From the NCBI GenBank assembly GCA_963920525.1, contig OY986438.1, positions 187,470,388 through 187,534,387 on the forward strand: 64,000 nt of DNA, read 5' to 3'. The notes below the pieces were generated by a model that had not been told where the DNA came from, ran no database searches, and was given only the letters and a program-made list of their open reading frames with translations. Every line of letters starts with the position of its first letter. Position 1 is the stretch's first letter. This DNA is from Dichetophora obliterata. Its lineage: Eukaryota > Arthropoda > Insecta > Diptera > Sciomyzidae. The position numbers were made by a program, and so were the translations under genes. Shown one piece after another: positions 33,064 to 44,337 of the stretch.

Positions 33064-33760
33064 AACAATTTGATGATATGATGTGATTCATTCAAGTTAA
33101 CTGATGCTATGTTGCAGTAGATGACAGGAATTTATTAAAGGGATTGTTCATTAGCTGCCCTACATATTCTATTGTGAATGCGTGAAGCTATAATGCAGCA
33201 GATCACAATTATCGATCTAATACTACGTTTCTATGGCGAGTTAAGTCAGGGTTAACTTGGGATTAACTTACCATGGAAACGCGAGTTGAGTTGAATTTCG
33301 TCAAATCCACAAAACTATACGAAACTTCTTAAATTTAACTGAGTTAGATTCGATGCGTTCACAATATGAAACTGTTGAACGGGGTTTAATTGATTATTTG
33401 TTATTTTATTTTATTTCTGTCACTGCGCTGACATCAAATGTAACAAACCATTTAGCAGGCACACAAAGTAGCGAAAACTAATACTGATCAAAGACTCAAT
33501 ATGTTTAGTAAATTTTGCACCTTCTGAACGCACACATTTATACTAAAAAAAAATGGCGAATAGAATGGCCGAAGTCCAACTCGACTCAATGTTGTGCATG
33601 GAAACACTTTCGAGATAGAAACGTCATTATGTCAATTTGAAGAAAACCCAATCTAGGATCAACTCGCCATGGAAACGTAGTAAAAAGCATTTTGCATTAG
33701 CTATCCAAACAATAAAAGAAGCAAGGTTCCATTGAACGGGTGGATTTTAATTGCGAATTC
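33064..33760. repeat. Dispersed repeat, split by a MITE
   Basis: ATGTTGCAGTAGATGACAGG, CTGCCCTACATATT, GAAGCTATAATGCAGCAGA, then after the MITE CCAAACAATAAAA and GGTTCCATTGAAC. The same blocks occur at 1-125 and about 2765. No coding content. Confidence 0.6.
33221..33682. mobile_element. MITE with TACTACGTTTC ends
   Basis: TACTACGTTTCTATGGCGAG at the left and, inverted, TACTACGTTTCCATGGCGAG at the right (19 of 20). The arms repeat CATGGAAACG, GGTTAAC and GAGTTGA-like words. It is inserted in the dispersed repeat. The TSD is unclear (TAA/AAA possible). 462 bp, no transposase. Confidence 0.8.
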
Positions 33761-34600
33761 AGACATGAATGTTCTTAGGCACTTAAGGCAAGGATGGTGG
33801 TCTAGCGCTCGAAAATTTAAGGTATTTTTAGGATTTTTTTAAAAAATTAAAATATTGAACAAAGATATTTAAACTTTTAAGGTGTATTGTAACTCTCATT
33901 TATCATAAAAAAATATTTTTTTTTAATTTAAAAAATTGTTGATCTTGTTCAAAATGGCGGTGAATGAGACGCTCTCAAGGAAAAGGGGCATGGGCAAAAA
34001 GATATGAAAAATTCACAGAATGACACGCTTTTTAAAATTAAGTTCTTGAATCAGCTTGTTTTCTACCGGTTATTAAGTGTTAAATATACGATGTCTTTTA
34101 AATAAAAATTTGATTCTAATTCCAGCGATAGCCACCGTTGTTATGAATAGCAATTTTAAATTTCAGATGATTCGGCTAAATAGTTTCTGTTTTTTCTACA
34201 ACACCATGCCGAAAAAAGTAGTTTCGAGATAAATGAGTATAAAGAGAATGAATGTAGATGAAACACTGTGGCTCGACACCTACTAAAACGGCTGTAGAAG
34301 TGAAAATACAATATTCATTTGCTTTTTGACAAGACGTAAAGTAAAGTAACGTAGAAATCTAAAATCCACAGATTTATACATCCCGTTAGGTTACGTTACG
34401 TTTATTAAAACCACTTGTATAAGAAAGCATTGCTTCAAACAATAAGAGAAAGAACGCACTGCTCAACTGACATTAGATCACATTACGTTGCTTCTATTAT
34501 AATTGGACACTAACGTCAGAAAGACTATACTTTTGAAATATAAAAAAATCAGTTTCATAAAAATTCTAAGCCTTAAACAATGCTGTTTTGATAAATATAA
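33761..34600. other. No gene
   Basis: Unstructured AT-rich sequence. No repeat partner was seen in the window. Confidence 0.55.
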
Positions 34601-34654
34601 TTTGCGAATGACAAGCGATCCAAATATTTTCCCAACAAGATTAGGACAACTATT

Positions 34655-34925
34655 GATGTAATATTTGCTAGAAATATCGATGACATGACATCTATATAAT
34701 ATACGTTTGATATTTTAGATATTAAAACCCAATAATTTCATTAACATTTAAGGTAATAAAATTTACTGGTTGGAAATTATTTTTTTAGTTAACATTAGGT
34801 ATTTAAAATTTTTCAATTTACATTTTTTTTTATTAAAAAAACCATTAAATTATGAAATGTATAAAACTGCGAAAAAGCTTTGCTTCTCTCGTGTGTCCAG
34901 CGACGCATCTGTTTTTTTTATTCTG
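34655..34925. repeat. Dispersed repeat fragments
   Basis: 34672-34742 matches 2815-2885, and 34870-34925 matches 785-840 (CTTTGCTTCTCTC, TGTGTCCA). They belong to the same family as the fragments at the start of the window. Confidence 0.6.
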
Positions 34926-34979
34926 TGTTGTTTTTTCAGAAAAACAAATTTTAAATAATTGTTCACATAAGAAGATTCA

Positions 34980-35600
34980 ATATTATTTATATTCATAGAG
35001 GGTGGTTACGTTCTTTGTACTTAAAAAAAAGCAATTGCAGGAGTCCGGAAGCCTTCTAGCAGGCCTGCGTTCGGTTTTAAAAGGCCTTCCACACTCCTTG
35101 GAAACCCTGTTTTATTCCTTGTATGAAATGGGAAAACTTGTCAGGCCTTCCGCTCTCCTTGCTCAAAAGAGACCTGTCAGAAGCGCTCTTTCGAGAAGTC
35201 GCGTTAGAAGGAAAAGCAATATAAATATTAACTTGAAATAAAAAACGACTAGCAATTTTAGATTTGAACCATGGTCCTTTCATGTGGCGGTCCGACATCT
35301 TACCCACTCGCCTGTCGTGGTTGTTAAGAATCAATAGCTTATTTTGCATCAATACAAATGAAAGTAAGCTTTTGGAAGCCCGGGCTCGAGACCCAACTCG
35401 AACAAAAAAAGTTTTTTGTTGTTTTTTTAAAATCTACATTTTTTTCTGTGTATTTAAATTTTGTGTGGATATTTTTTACAAATTTTTTGCAAAAATGAAA
35501 AGAATCAGAACATTCAAAAGGTAGGTCTTACAGAAGTACTCATCAATGCAGTGATCATGGAAGGTTTATTGACGCCAGTAATAGCAGTGCTAGCATGCCT
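34980..35600. repeat. Word-rich segment (AAGGCCTTCC) with a tRNA-like SINE head
   Basis: 35040-35200 repeats AAGGCCTTCC, AGGCCTG and CTCCTTG many times. 35253-35325, on the minus strand, has tRNA-like order (GCGAGTGGGTAAGATG, then CATGGTTCAAATC). A possible right arm at 35560-35630 contains GCTAGCATGCCTTC. No clear terminal repeat was fixed. It may be another TIR element with an internal tRNA-like part. Confidence 0.4.
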
Positions 35601-35777
35601 TCGTTTGCGGAGCACTCGCTAAAATGCCTACTGGGTAACAGCAGGAATGGTCGAATGGATAAGCATATTCACTTACAGCGTGAATCAAAGCAACTGTCGT
35701 ACCTATATTAATACCAAGTTCACAAAAAGAAGCAACATTGGAACACATATGTTGTTTTTGTACGACTCTGGCATTAA

Positions 35778-36244
35778 GGCCTTTTGCACACTTGGTCAAC
35801 GCAATTCCAACACAACTTCAACGCAACAGCGAAAAAGTTGAAAAGCAATGCAACTATAAACCGAATGCTTTCAGACTTTTTTGAATTGTTATTATATAAT
35901 AACTCATGTTTTTCGACTTCTTGCACTGATTTAATATTTAACACTTGCTCATTCATCTTGCAAACTATTTCTTCTTCTTTTAGATTCTATTAGGAGCTAA
36001 TTAATTAGCTTATTCACCTTGATTAATATAAAGCCTACTGCACTACTAATACTTGAATTCACAAAACAAACAAACTGATGCAACACGTCGCCGATGAAAA
36101 TTGCGGAAAGCCGCGTTGCGTTGAACAGGTTGAGAACGTGACGAGAACTTGTTGCATGCAAGTTGCTTAATCTGAAGGTTCCGGTATAAATAACAGGCTA
36201 GCAACTTCAGTTGGAGTTGCGTTGACCAAGTGTGGAAAAGGCCT
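35778..36244. mobile_element. PIF/Harbinger-type MITE (GGCC ends, TAA TSD)
   Basis: GGCCTTTTGCACACTTGGTC at the left and, inverted, GGCCTTTTCCACACTTGGTC at the right. Flanked by TAA on both sides, the 3-bp TSD of PIF/Harbinger. The arms are dense in CAACGCAA, CAACTTC and GTTGCGTTG words. About 467 bp, no ORF. It is inserted inside the mariner at 35676-36972. Confidence 0.82.
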
Positions 36245-36339
36245 AATTTTACACTTATTGCATGAACCATTTCAAAAGTTTTGTCAATAATAATAATAAT
36301 ATTGCGAAAGGAAATAAGTGCACTGATCCTTCGCCAGCA

Positions 36340-36868
36340 CGCAGGTTGCAGTATCATATTTTCCGACGAAAAACTCTTGCTTTTGCAAGCAAGCCACAAC
36401 TCGCAAAATGATAGAGTGTACGCAGCTTGCACGGCAGAAATTTCTTCTTATAAAAAAGGCGTTAAAATAATTCGGAATATTACTAAGAACATGTTTTAAA
36501 GAACTATCTTATGCCGTATGCCAAGCAAATTTACGGAGAGGGTCACTTTTGTTTTCAGCAAGATTCTTTTCCAGCACACTAGCAAAAATGGTTCGAAGCT
36601 CAGCTTTGCCATATTTTTTTCTGTTGACGAATGGCCTCCGTCATCCCCTGACCTAAGCCCGTCATCCCTGACCTTGGGGTATAGTGCTGATCAAATTAAC
36701 GAACATAAACACATGACGGTAGATAAATTTAAGCGACGATTAATGAAAATATCAAATGATATACCTAAAAACCAGATGCGTGTCGCATGTTCGTCCTTTA
36801 CAAATTGTTTTAAATTTTTAAAAAGAATTAATGGTGAAAGGTTCGAATTTAATGATGAAGTGTTATAA
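36340..36868 (+). pseudogene. mariner/Tc1 transposase remnant
   Basis: The pieces are in order across frames: SIIFSDEKLLLLQASHN (first catalytic Asp), a stretch with frameshifts, GEGHFCFQQDSFPAHTSK (second Asp in QQD), DEWPPSSPDLSP, then a substitution or deletion at the third acidic position, and a C-terminal tail INEHKHMTVDKFKRRLMKIS ... MRVACSSFTN ... NGERFEFNDEVL ending at TAA 36868. The right TIR follows about 100 bp downstream. The lineage appears distinct from the mariners at 21 kb and 30 kb. Inactive. Confidence 0.75.
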
Positions 36869-36974
36869 AGAATGCTTAAATTAAAAAATAAAAATGTTTG
36901 TTTAGTAAAGTTTACACAGTGCTTTTGATTTATGGCATAAAACAAGTGCGACAGTTATTTTGATTTACGCTGTA

Positions 36975-39870
36975 CACACACGCGGCCGAGATTCAAGTCT
37001 CCGGATAATGGTAGTTTTTCAACTGCCGGCAACCTTACTTAGAAATTCAGTAAGTATTATCGCCTCCATATCCACTTATATTCATACCATAAGATGCATG
37101 CTGAATTGCTGCTACAGCAGTTCATTTAGCGGACATGCGGGCATAGGACATGCCTATACAAAAAAGATATAAGCGGGCATGGAGGCGAGCATGTCTCCTG
37201 TCCTTCCGAGGCATGTTGCCGGCAGACATCCTCCTTTTTCAACTTCCAGCAGGGCTCCTTTTCCAACTGGGAAGCTAAGGAATAAATCTTTCAATACATT
37301 TTATTTCATTCACAAAAATTGTGAACTTATTCCGTACACACGGAGTGTCATTTCTCCCCAATCACTTAAGCTTCATTAAGTTAGGAGTTAGGATTTAAAG
37401 TATTGTTTTTATAAGACGAAAAGTTGCAAACACTCAGATAAAGGTGGAGGTAGAGTTAACCAAATGACATTTGGCTTTTTTTTCTTCTGTGCGCGATTTA
37501 TTGGATTCTTGTAGAAATGTCGTAACTTTGATTCTTAAAGCTTAACCATTGTTAGTAATCTCATTAGTTTTTAACGATTTTAGCGTATTATCGAAAATTA
37601 TACGACGATTATACGAGTTGCAAAGGAAAAAGACTGTTAACTCAATAGAATGTGGGAAAGTTACTTTAAAAGTTGGTTATAACGTAAATATACAGCTTAT
37701 AGTTGATAATGGTGCCTCCATCTTACAAGGAAATTGTTTTAATAACAACAATGAGAACACATCATTTTGTCTTGACTACAACACAAAATCATAGACACAA
37801 AAACAGCAAAAATCCTAAGATTTTTAAATATTATTTAAATCTTATGTCCTTATTTTTATGTTCATGATGAACGAAAAAATACAATGTGACGATAATTTCT
37901 TTAAACAAATGACTATTGGTTTGAAATTGTAATTTAATTAATATCAAGAATACTTTTCAGTGTGAGTGTATAGTATATCAAATATAATTTTGTATCTATT
38001 TGGCCTTTCGAGAAATCTCCTCTTTACAATCCTTGGCCTAACATCCAAGATATTTTTACGAAATTTCGTTTATTAATGAAATGTCAAAGTTGAGCTTTTT
38101 GTTGACAGTAAGTTAGCGAAAACAATCAGTTTCGAAGTTGGAACAGTTGGAACTGACAGTAGTTGGAACTGACAAATGATGCAAGATTTGCCATAACAAA
38201 ATCTTTTCAAACTCAACATTTTAAACATGATTTGATTATAATTAAAAACGTGCTATATCTACTTTTACAAACAACAACAACAACAAGAGGCAAACTTAGC
38301 ATCTATAAGATATATACTTTGAAGCACATCATTTATTATAAATGACAATTTGTAGACTTTGAGCTTGGCACAATATGGTTTGGACTGCAAATTTTTTATT
38401 TAATTTTTTTTTATTTACCTAGCATGTATTTCTTTTTAAAAACTGCAAAAATCAGAATCATTTCTGCAGTAAATTAAAACAGAAAAATAAAATGTATTTA
38501 ATTTATTTATTTATTGAGTTTATTGGAGCTGCGTCAGTTTTATTAGCACATTGTGCAAATGGTTTGCATTAAATTGCACCCGTGTGTATTTCACGACCAG
38601 ATAGAAAGTCATATCAGGCCCCAACTCACACTCAAGCCAATGCAAATCCAATACCATGCAAATCCACATCAACCCAAACTGTAACCTCAAAATTGGCTTG
38701 TTTCATGTAAATTTAGCAATTCAATGCAAAATAGCGCCAAAGTAAAAACATTGCGTAGTGTGCCGAATCGAATTAACTGTTGAAACAAAAACAAAATTAC
38801 GTGTACCTAGAAAATCAATAGAGTTTTTCAATAAATAAAAATCCAATATTCATCTATTCAAAAAAAGTTTGCTCTTCGTTTGCAACTCTTTTGCAATTCT
38901 AAAGATAAAAATATTGATAATAATACATATTCAAAATTTGCTTCATTTGCAAATGTAGCAGTATTTTCTGCTCTTCTGCTTAGTCCTTACGGCTACAATT
39001 TGTTTAACATTTCCTTGTTGCGTCGACCCGTGAACAATCTCCTCATTTATTGCTAGTTCTACACGAGAGTTTCAAGTACAGCTTCTTCCGCACCATGTTA
39101 AGAATTTGTAGCCAATTGTTATCCTTTTCGACAAAACTTTACACAAAGGACTTTTGATGTTTTCCGTTAGCAGGCGAGAATATTTCACTTTGCATTGTTT
39201 AAAAGTGGCAACAAAACAAAACAAAACTAGAGCATGTTCTGCTGCGTCGCACAGTGGATCGAACTCAAAGCAAAGGGCGGCATTAGGAAAAAAAGGACAA
39301 ACTGAGAAATGCTTATTAAAGTATGACTTAATCGTTTTTTTCTTAAGTTAGCAAGACTTAAGTTTGCAATTTACTATAAAAGTCATACAAAGTAAATACA
39401 TTTTTTATATGCGTTAGTTTTCAAAAAAGTGTTATACTTCTTATAGTAACTTATCATTGATTTTTTTTTTATTAAATTAATTTCTTATTATTCGAAAAAG
39501 TCTTAGTTTTTTCTTTAAAAAAATCCCATAAATCTGAATAAAAAAGTAATAATTTATAATTACAATATTAAAAAAAAAAACCCAAAGTCCTAAAGTATTA
39601 AAATTTGAAACTATTTTTTGGCGTAAAGTTTTACTATAGTCTCGAGCTCATTTGTGCTAAAAAAAGACCAAAATTTGGATGCAAAATTACAGAATATAAA
39701 AGTAAGCTATAAATAAAGATTTTTGTTTAAATTCCTTATAACAACTTTCTAGCCAAATAAAACCAAAACATAGATATCTCACTTGGAATAGCTTCAATAA
39801 TTTCATAAAAATATTTTTGATGTTCATGATTTTTTAAGGTAAGAAAATACCTTGGTAAAATATTTATATG
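36975..39870. other. No gene; word-rich patches
   Basis: 37060-37290 repeats GGCATG/CATGCC and CTCC words. 38566-38722 repeats ATGCAAAT/TTTGCAT words in both orientations (GCATTAAATTGC near 38566 and its inverse GCAATTCAATGC near 38717), possibly another decayed MITE. Short open frames without motifs elsewhere. Confidence 0.5.
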
Positions 39871-39872
39871 TG

Positions 39873-40042
39873 CCAGTTTACACTAGCTTCACTCAACCGA
39901 CTCACCGAATGTCAAATAAAAGTCAATCGCAAAAAGTTTAAAATTTTTAATACTCTTGCCTCACTTCATTCACCTTTCCACTTCCACATCTCTTCTTTAG
40001 ACGTCAAAGTGAGTCGGTTGAGTGAAGCTAATCTAAACTAGC
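39873..40042. mobile_element. 170-bp MITE (AGTTTACACTAGC ends)
   Basis: CAGTTTACACTAGCTTCACT at the left is inverted at the right as AGTGAAGCTAATCTAAACTA. AACCGACTCAC and GTGAGTCGGTT lie just inside. Flanks TATATGTG and ACTATGTG match at six of eight positions, suggesting a hAT-type 8-bp TSD. Confidence 0.7.
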
Positions 40043-40197
40043 ACTATGTGCACAAATATTTGTTATTTTTTCTCCCTGGTTTATAATAATACAATTTTTT
40101 TGAGTTTGCCAAATTTTTTTTTAAAGGATGGAGTTTATTAGTCGAACAGAGAATTCTTTTCTTCCTCGTATTCGTAGTACCGTTAATCGAAAATAGT

Positions 40198-41790
40198 AGG
40201 GGGTTCACACTGACTTAGATAATTGAGTAGATTGGCAAATGCCGTACATTTTGTTTTTGTAAAGTGCCATTCAATCCATATACCAATCTACTCTAGCTGA
40301 CCCCCTGACTTGTTTGGGTAATATGTTTTCTTGACAAATTGATTACTTTTCCAATGGGCTACCACCTTTTGCAAAAATAGGGAATAATTGACCTTAGGGC
40401 ATCAAATGTACAATATTTGTTGTCAAGGCTAATATCTCGAATATTACACAAAAATATTGCTACACCCTCTATTTCCGCCCACAAGTTAATAAAAACGCTA
40501 TATTTCAGACGAATTCGGTTGTATTGGACTAAAATTTTGTAATTTAGTTCGTATGGCTACTATCGACAAATCAACAAAAAATGGGCGTGATCGAACTGTA
40601 CCTACGCCTACTTTTCAGAAATTATAATTCCTGAGTTGCTTTTATTGCTTTTATTGTGAAACTTGGTTTATATATGTTATGAGACCAAGTGGTGGTCACT
40701 AGATATATACATTTTGCCACGCCTACTTTTGCCGCCCTTCTATAAATACAAAACCATTCGTGCGGTACCTCTTAAGATCTCAGAAACGGTACACCTAAGG
40801 CAGCCAAATTTACAATACCTGCTAATATCTCGGTTAAAAAATTTAATATATCGCTTAATAAAAAATCCACACCCCCTTTAATCGCCCACAAATCAATAAA
40901 AATGCCATATTTCGGACGGTTTTGATGCTATGAGACTAAAATTTGGTAATTTAGTTTGTATGGTTACTGTCTAAAACTGTATTAAAAATGGGTATCTACG
41001 CCCTCTTTTACAGCCCACAAATCAATAAAAATACTTTATTTAAGACGATTTTGATCGTATAAGACTTAAATTTGATTATTTAGTTTGTATGGCTACATTC
41101 GGAAACAGTACTAAAAATAAGCGTGGTTGCTTTACAGTAACCATTTTTTCATAAATCATTAAAATTGACTACTGGGCCGATTGCGCTAAAATTTCGGCAG
41201 TCGATTTATTTCGCCTACGAATTAATTTAGTAAAATTTTGCTAAACCCCCTTTTACCGCCTATAAATCAATAAAAATGCTATATTTTAGATGGTTTTGGT
41301 CGTATTAGACTAAAATTTGGTAAATTAGTGCATAAAGTTACTTTCGGAAACTGAACCAAAAATTGGCGTAGTCGCACTACAGTTATGCTAGTTCAGATAT
41401 ACCAAAAAAATTTTTTTCCCGATTGGCATGAAAATTCTTATGTAAGCCGGTCTGTGACAGGAAAACGTTTTCCCCAGGATTACTAGTAAATGATAAGATG
41501 CTGCGAAGTTCACGTTAAAAATTACTCGTATATGAAAAAAATACTTTTTTTACGCACAATTAATGGTCTAAATTTTTCGCACATAAAATGACAAAAAATA
41601 ATTTGGTGGCAACCCTCTTCCAGCTGTCACTCATCTTTCGTCAGCTACATAAGCCGGGGAGATCAAACAAACATGCAGCACTGCCCAAAACTATTCTACA
41701 AAGTACTCAATTGCAATTTAGGGTGCTCGCAATAACCAAAAGTACTCAATCTACCCATACCCAACTACCCAAGTCAGTGTGAATACCCCT
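40198..41790. mobile_element. TIR element with AGT duplication, containing Helitron-type units
   Basis: The left end is AGGGGGTTCACACTGACTT and the right inverted end is AGGGGTATTCACACTGACTT. Identical AGT flanks occur at 40195-40197 and 41791-41793. Subterminal words are GGGTAGTTGGGTA and AGTAGATTG. The interior (about 40440-41400) is the same about 124-bp unit array as at 5-6 kb, in opposite orientation (CGCCCACAAATCAATAAAAA at about 40882 and 41006). No transposase. Superfamily uncertain (3-bp TSD). Confidence 0.65.
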
Positions 41791-41901
41791 AGTGTGAAAT
41801 CTCGCGTGTGCAATAGAAAATATTTATATGTACACAATTGCTTTTATTTGTGTTTTAACTGCTATAACGTTAAAATTACAAAATTTTGTTGATATCCTTA
41901 A

Positions 41902-42062
41902 GCGAGGTACACATTAGCGATCATGAGTAATACTCATGCTCAAATTCTCTCTTTTTACTCAGGATCACGTGTGTGTACCTTCGTCATTCAACAGTCAACC
42001 ACAGAAATTTTTGTGGTTGAATTTTTGAATGTCACTCAGAAGTGTTTACGTGTACCCCACTT
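41902..42062. mobile_element. Small MITE (GGTACAC ends)
   Basis: GAGGTACACATTAGCGATCA at the left against, inverted, GGGGTACACGTAAACACTTC at the right, followed by GAGT in both. A central hairpin CAACCACA...TGTGGTTG lies near 41996-42020. The TSD is not resolved. Confidence 0.5.
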
Positions 42063-42875
42063 TAGTAAGAAAAACCATAAAAATAACGGTAATACATTAT
42101 TGGAACAAAATATGAGCACATTTTAGAGTTATTTTATTTTTCAAATAAAAATGTCACGTGGAGCCACTTAATCTGAAGAAGATCGTTGAAATATATAAGG
42201 CTTAAATGAAGCCGGTATAAAAGTAGGTGCTATAGCTGCGAGGACAAATCGTCACCGAAACACTATTAGCCCTATTACGGTTCACAACACAACAGTAATT
42301 GCTGTCTTCAATGTGTAAATTTCTATTACGGTAGACAACAAAGCAACTGAATACATTCCACTGTTGTCTGTCAACAATGCTGTGTCTTCAATACACTTAC
42401 TACGCAACACAGCAGTTGTGCTTTATTGTCTTGTTATCTGCCAAATTTTGAAGACAGCTAATTTGGTGTTGAAGAAACGAAATAGATTAAAAATGAAAAT
42501 TTTATTTAAAATTGCGTTTTTCTTTATTAAATATGAAAATTTCACAGAAAATTGATAATACGTCTCCTTGTGAATAGAATTATATTGAATTTAGCAATTG
42601 AATTCGAAATTGTTTGTTTTTTTACTTTTTATTTTGACAGTGACCAGTTCACAGTTGCATCGAAACGTACTAATTAGATTACGTTTTTATTTTGAGAGTA
42701 AGAAAATTTCTGCGATGCTACCTTTTTATTATTTTGGAATATTTATGATAGAAAGAAGTGCTATTTTATTTTATTAGTTAAGAAATGCCGGGAGAGGGGT
42801 TTTAAACTAAAAACAAGATGTATTTTTAATTTGCCATAATTCTTTAATTATAGTTATGCTATTGGCATCAGAGAA

Positions 42876-44337
42876 CTACACAAGCCTACTTGAAGTCTAT
42901 TTCAAGTACTTGCTTGAAATACAAGTTCAAGCTAGCTTGAGATTGATAATTTTGAATCAAGTATAGCTTGTAATTGAATATAAATAAGCCCACGACAGCT
43001 TGCGACTTGCAAATATGCTAGTTTACAAGCGAACGGCACGAAGTTTCAAGTAAAGGAAAGCTTGATGCCTTCGGCAAAAAGCTTGAAAAGCTTGAAATTG
43101 AAGGCAAGTATCCAATTGAAGCAAGTATCCAAAAAATTCAATGAGCTTGTTTAGAGAGAGCTTAAGCGTAATAGGACTTTTAAGGCTTCTATGAACTACG
43201 TGGTTGGAAGTGTTAGGGGTAAATGATTTCGAAAATGATGTCAAACTTTAAAATTTAAGATGGCGGATAGAGGCCACCTAGATTTTTTTATTTTTGCGAA
43301 TTCTTGTAATTTTGAAATTCTGACAACGGATTTGATTTCGAATATAATGTCACAGTTTTAAAATTTAAGATGGAGGTTAGGGTTGCCACCTAAATTTTTA
43401 CCACAGTATTGCCACCTAATAAAATGTATTTTCAAGAGTTTTAAACGTCATTTATCAGTGTTAAGGGGTCGCTGATTTCGAATCTAAAGTCAGAATTTTA
43501 AAATTCAAGGTGGTGGATAGGGCTGCCACCTTAATTTTTTGTAGTTTAATGAATTCGGGGCTGGCAAAAAAAAAATGGTATTCCAAAAATGGGTCGCTGA
43601 ATCCGAATCCGTTGTCAGAATTTCCAAATTATAAAATTTTGAAATAATAGGGTTGCCAGCTAATAATATGTCTTTTCAAGAGTTTTAAACGTTATTTATC
43701 AGTGTTAAGGGGTCGCTGATTTCGAATCTTAAGTCAGAATTTTAAAATTCAAGATGGTGGATAGTGTTGCCACCTTAATTTTTTGTAGTTTTATGAATTC
43801 GGGGCTGGCAAAAAAAATGGTACCCCAAAAATGGGTCGCTAAATCCGAATCCGTTGTCAGAATTTCAAAATTATAAAATTTTGAAATAATAGGGCTGCCA
43901 CCTAATAATATGTCTTTTTAAGAGTTTTAAACGTCATTTATCAGTGTTAAGGGTTCGCTGATTTCGAATCTAAAGTCAAAATTTTAAAATTCAAGATGGT
44001 ATATAGGGTTGCCACCTTAATTTTTTGTATTTTTATGAATTCGGGGCTGGCAAAAAAAATTGGTACACCAAAAATGGGCCGCTGAATCTGAATCCGTTGT
44101 CAGAATTTCAAAATTATAGATAAAAGGGTTGCACCCTAATAATATGTCTTTTCATATGTCCTTTACTTGAAACTTCGTGCCGTTCGCTTGTAAGCTAGCA
44201 TACTTGCAAGTCGCAAGTTGTCGTGGGCTTATTTATATTCAATTACAAGCTATACTTGATTCAAATTATCAAGCTCAAGCTAGCTTGAACTTGTATTTTA
44301 AGCTAGTACTTGAAATAGACTTCAAGTAGGCTTGTGC
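42876..44337. mobile_element. TIR element with CAAG/CTTG words and a 243-bp tandem core
   Basis: Arms of about 185 bp: 42880-43060 and 44150-44337 are inverted copies (ACACAAGCCTACTTGAAGTC, CAAGCTAGCTTGA, AAGCCCACGACA, GCGAACGGCACGAAGTTTCA). Many CTTGAA/TTCAAG words. The interior is a tandem repeat. Ends CAGAGAA on both sides suggest a hAT type, but the TSD is not convincing. Confidence 0.7.
43210..44150. repeat. About 243-bp tandem repeat, about four units
   Basis: TTAAGGGGTCGCTGATTTCG (or variant) begins at 43461, 43705 and 43947, a spacing of 242-244 bp, with a diverged partial unit before the first. Each unit contains GCCACCTTAATTTTTTGTAG, GAATTCGGGGCTGGCAAAAA and AATCCGTTGTCAGAATTT. Non-coding. 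Confidence 0.9.

Larger units (their letters stand above)
35676..36972 (+). mobile_element. mariner/Tc1-type element, split by a MITE
   Basis: It is flanked by TA (35674-35675 and 36973-36974). The left end CAGCGTGAATCAAAGCAACT and right inverted end CAGCGTAAATCAAAATAACT match at 17 of 20. The core without the MITE is about 830 bp, so the 5' part of the transposase is deleted. Confidence 0.85.

Noticed and set aside
43461..44150. CRISPR-like regular repeat
   Set aside because: The 243-bp units are contiguous tandem copies without unique spacers, in an insect transposon.
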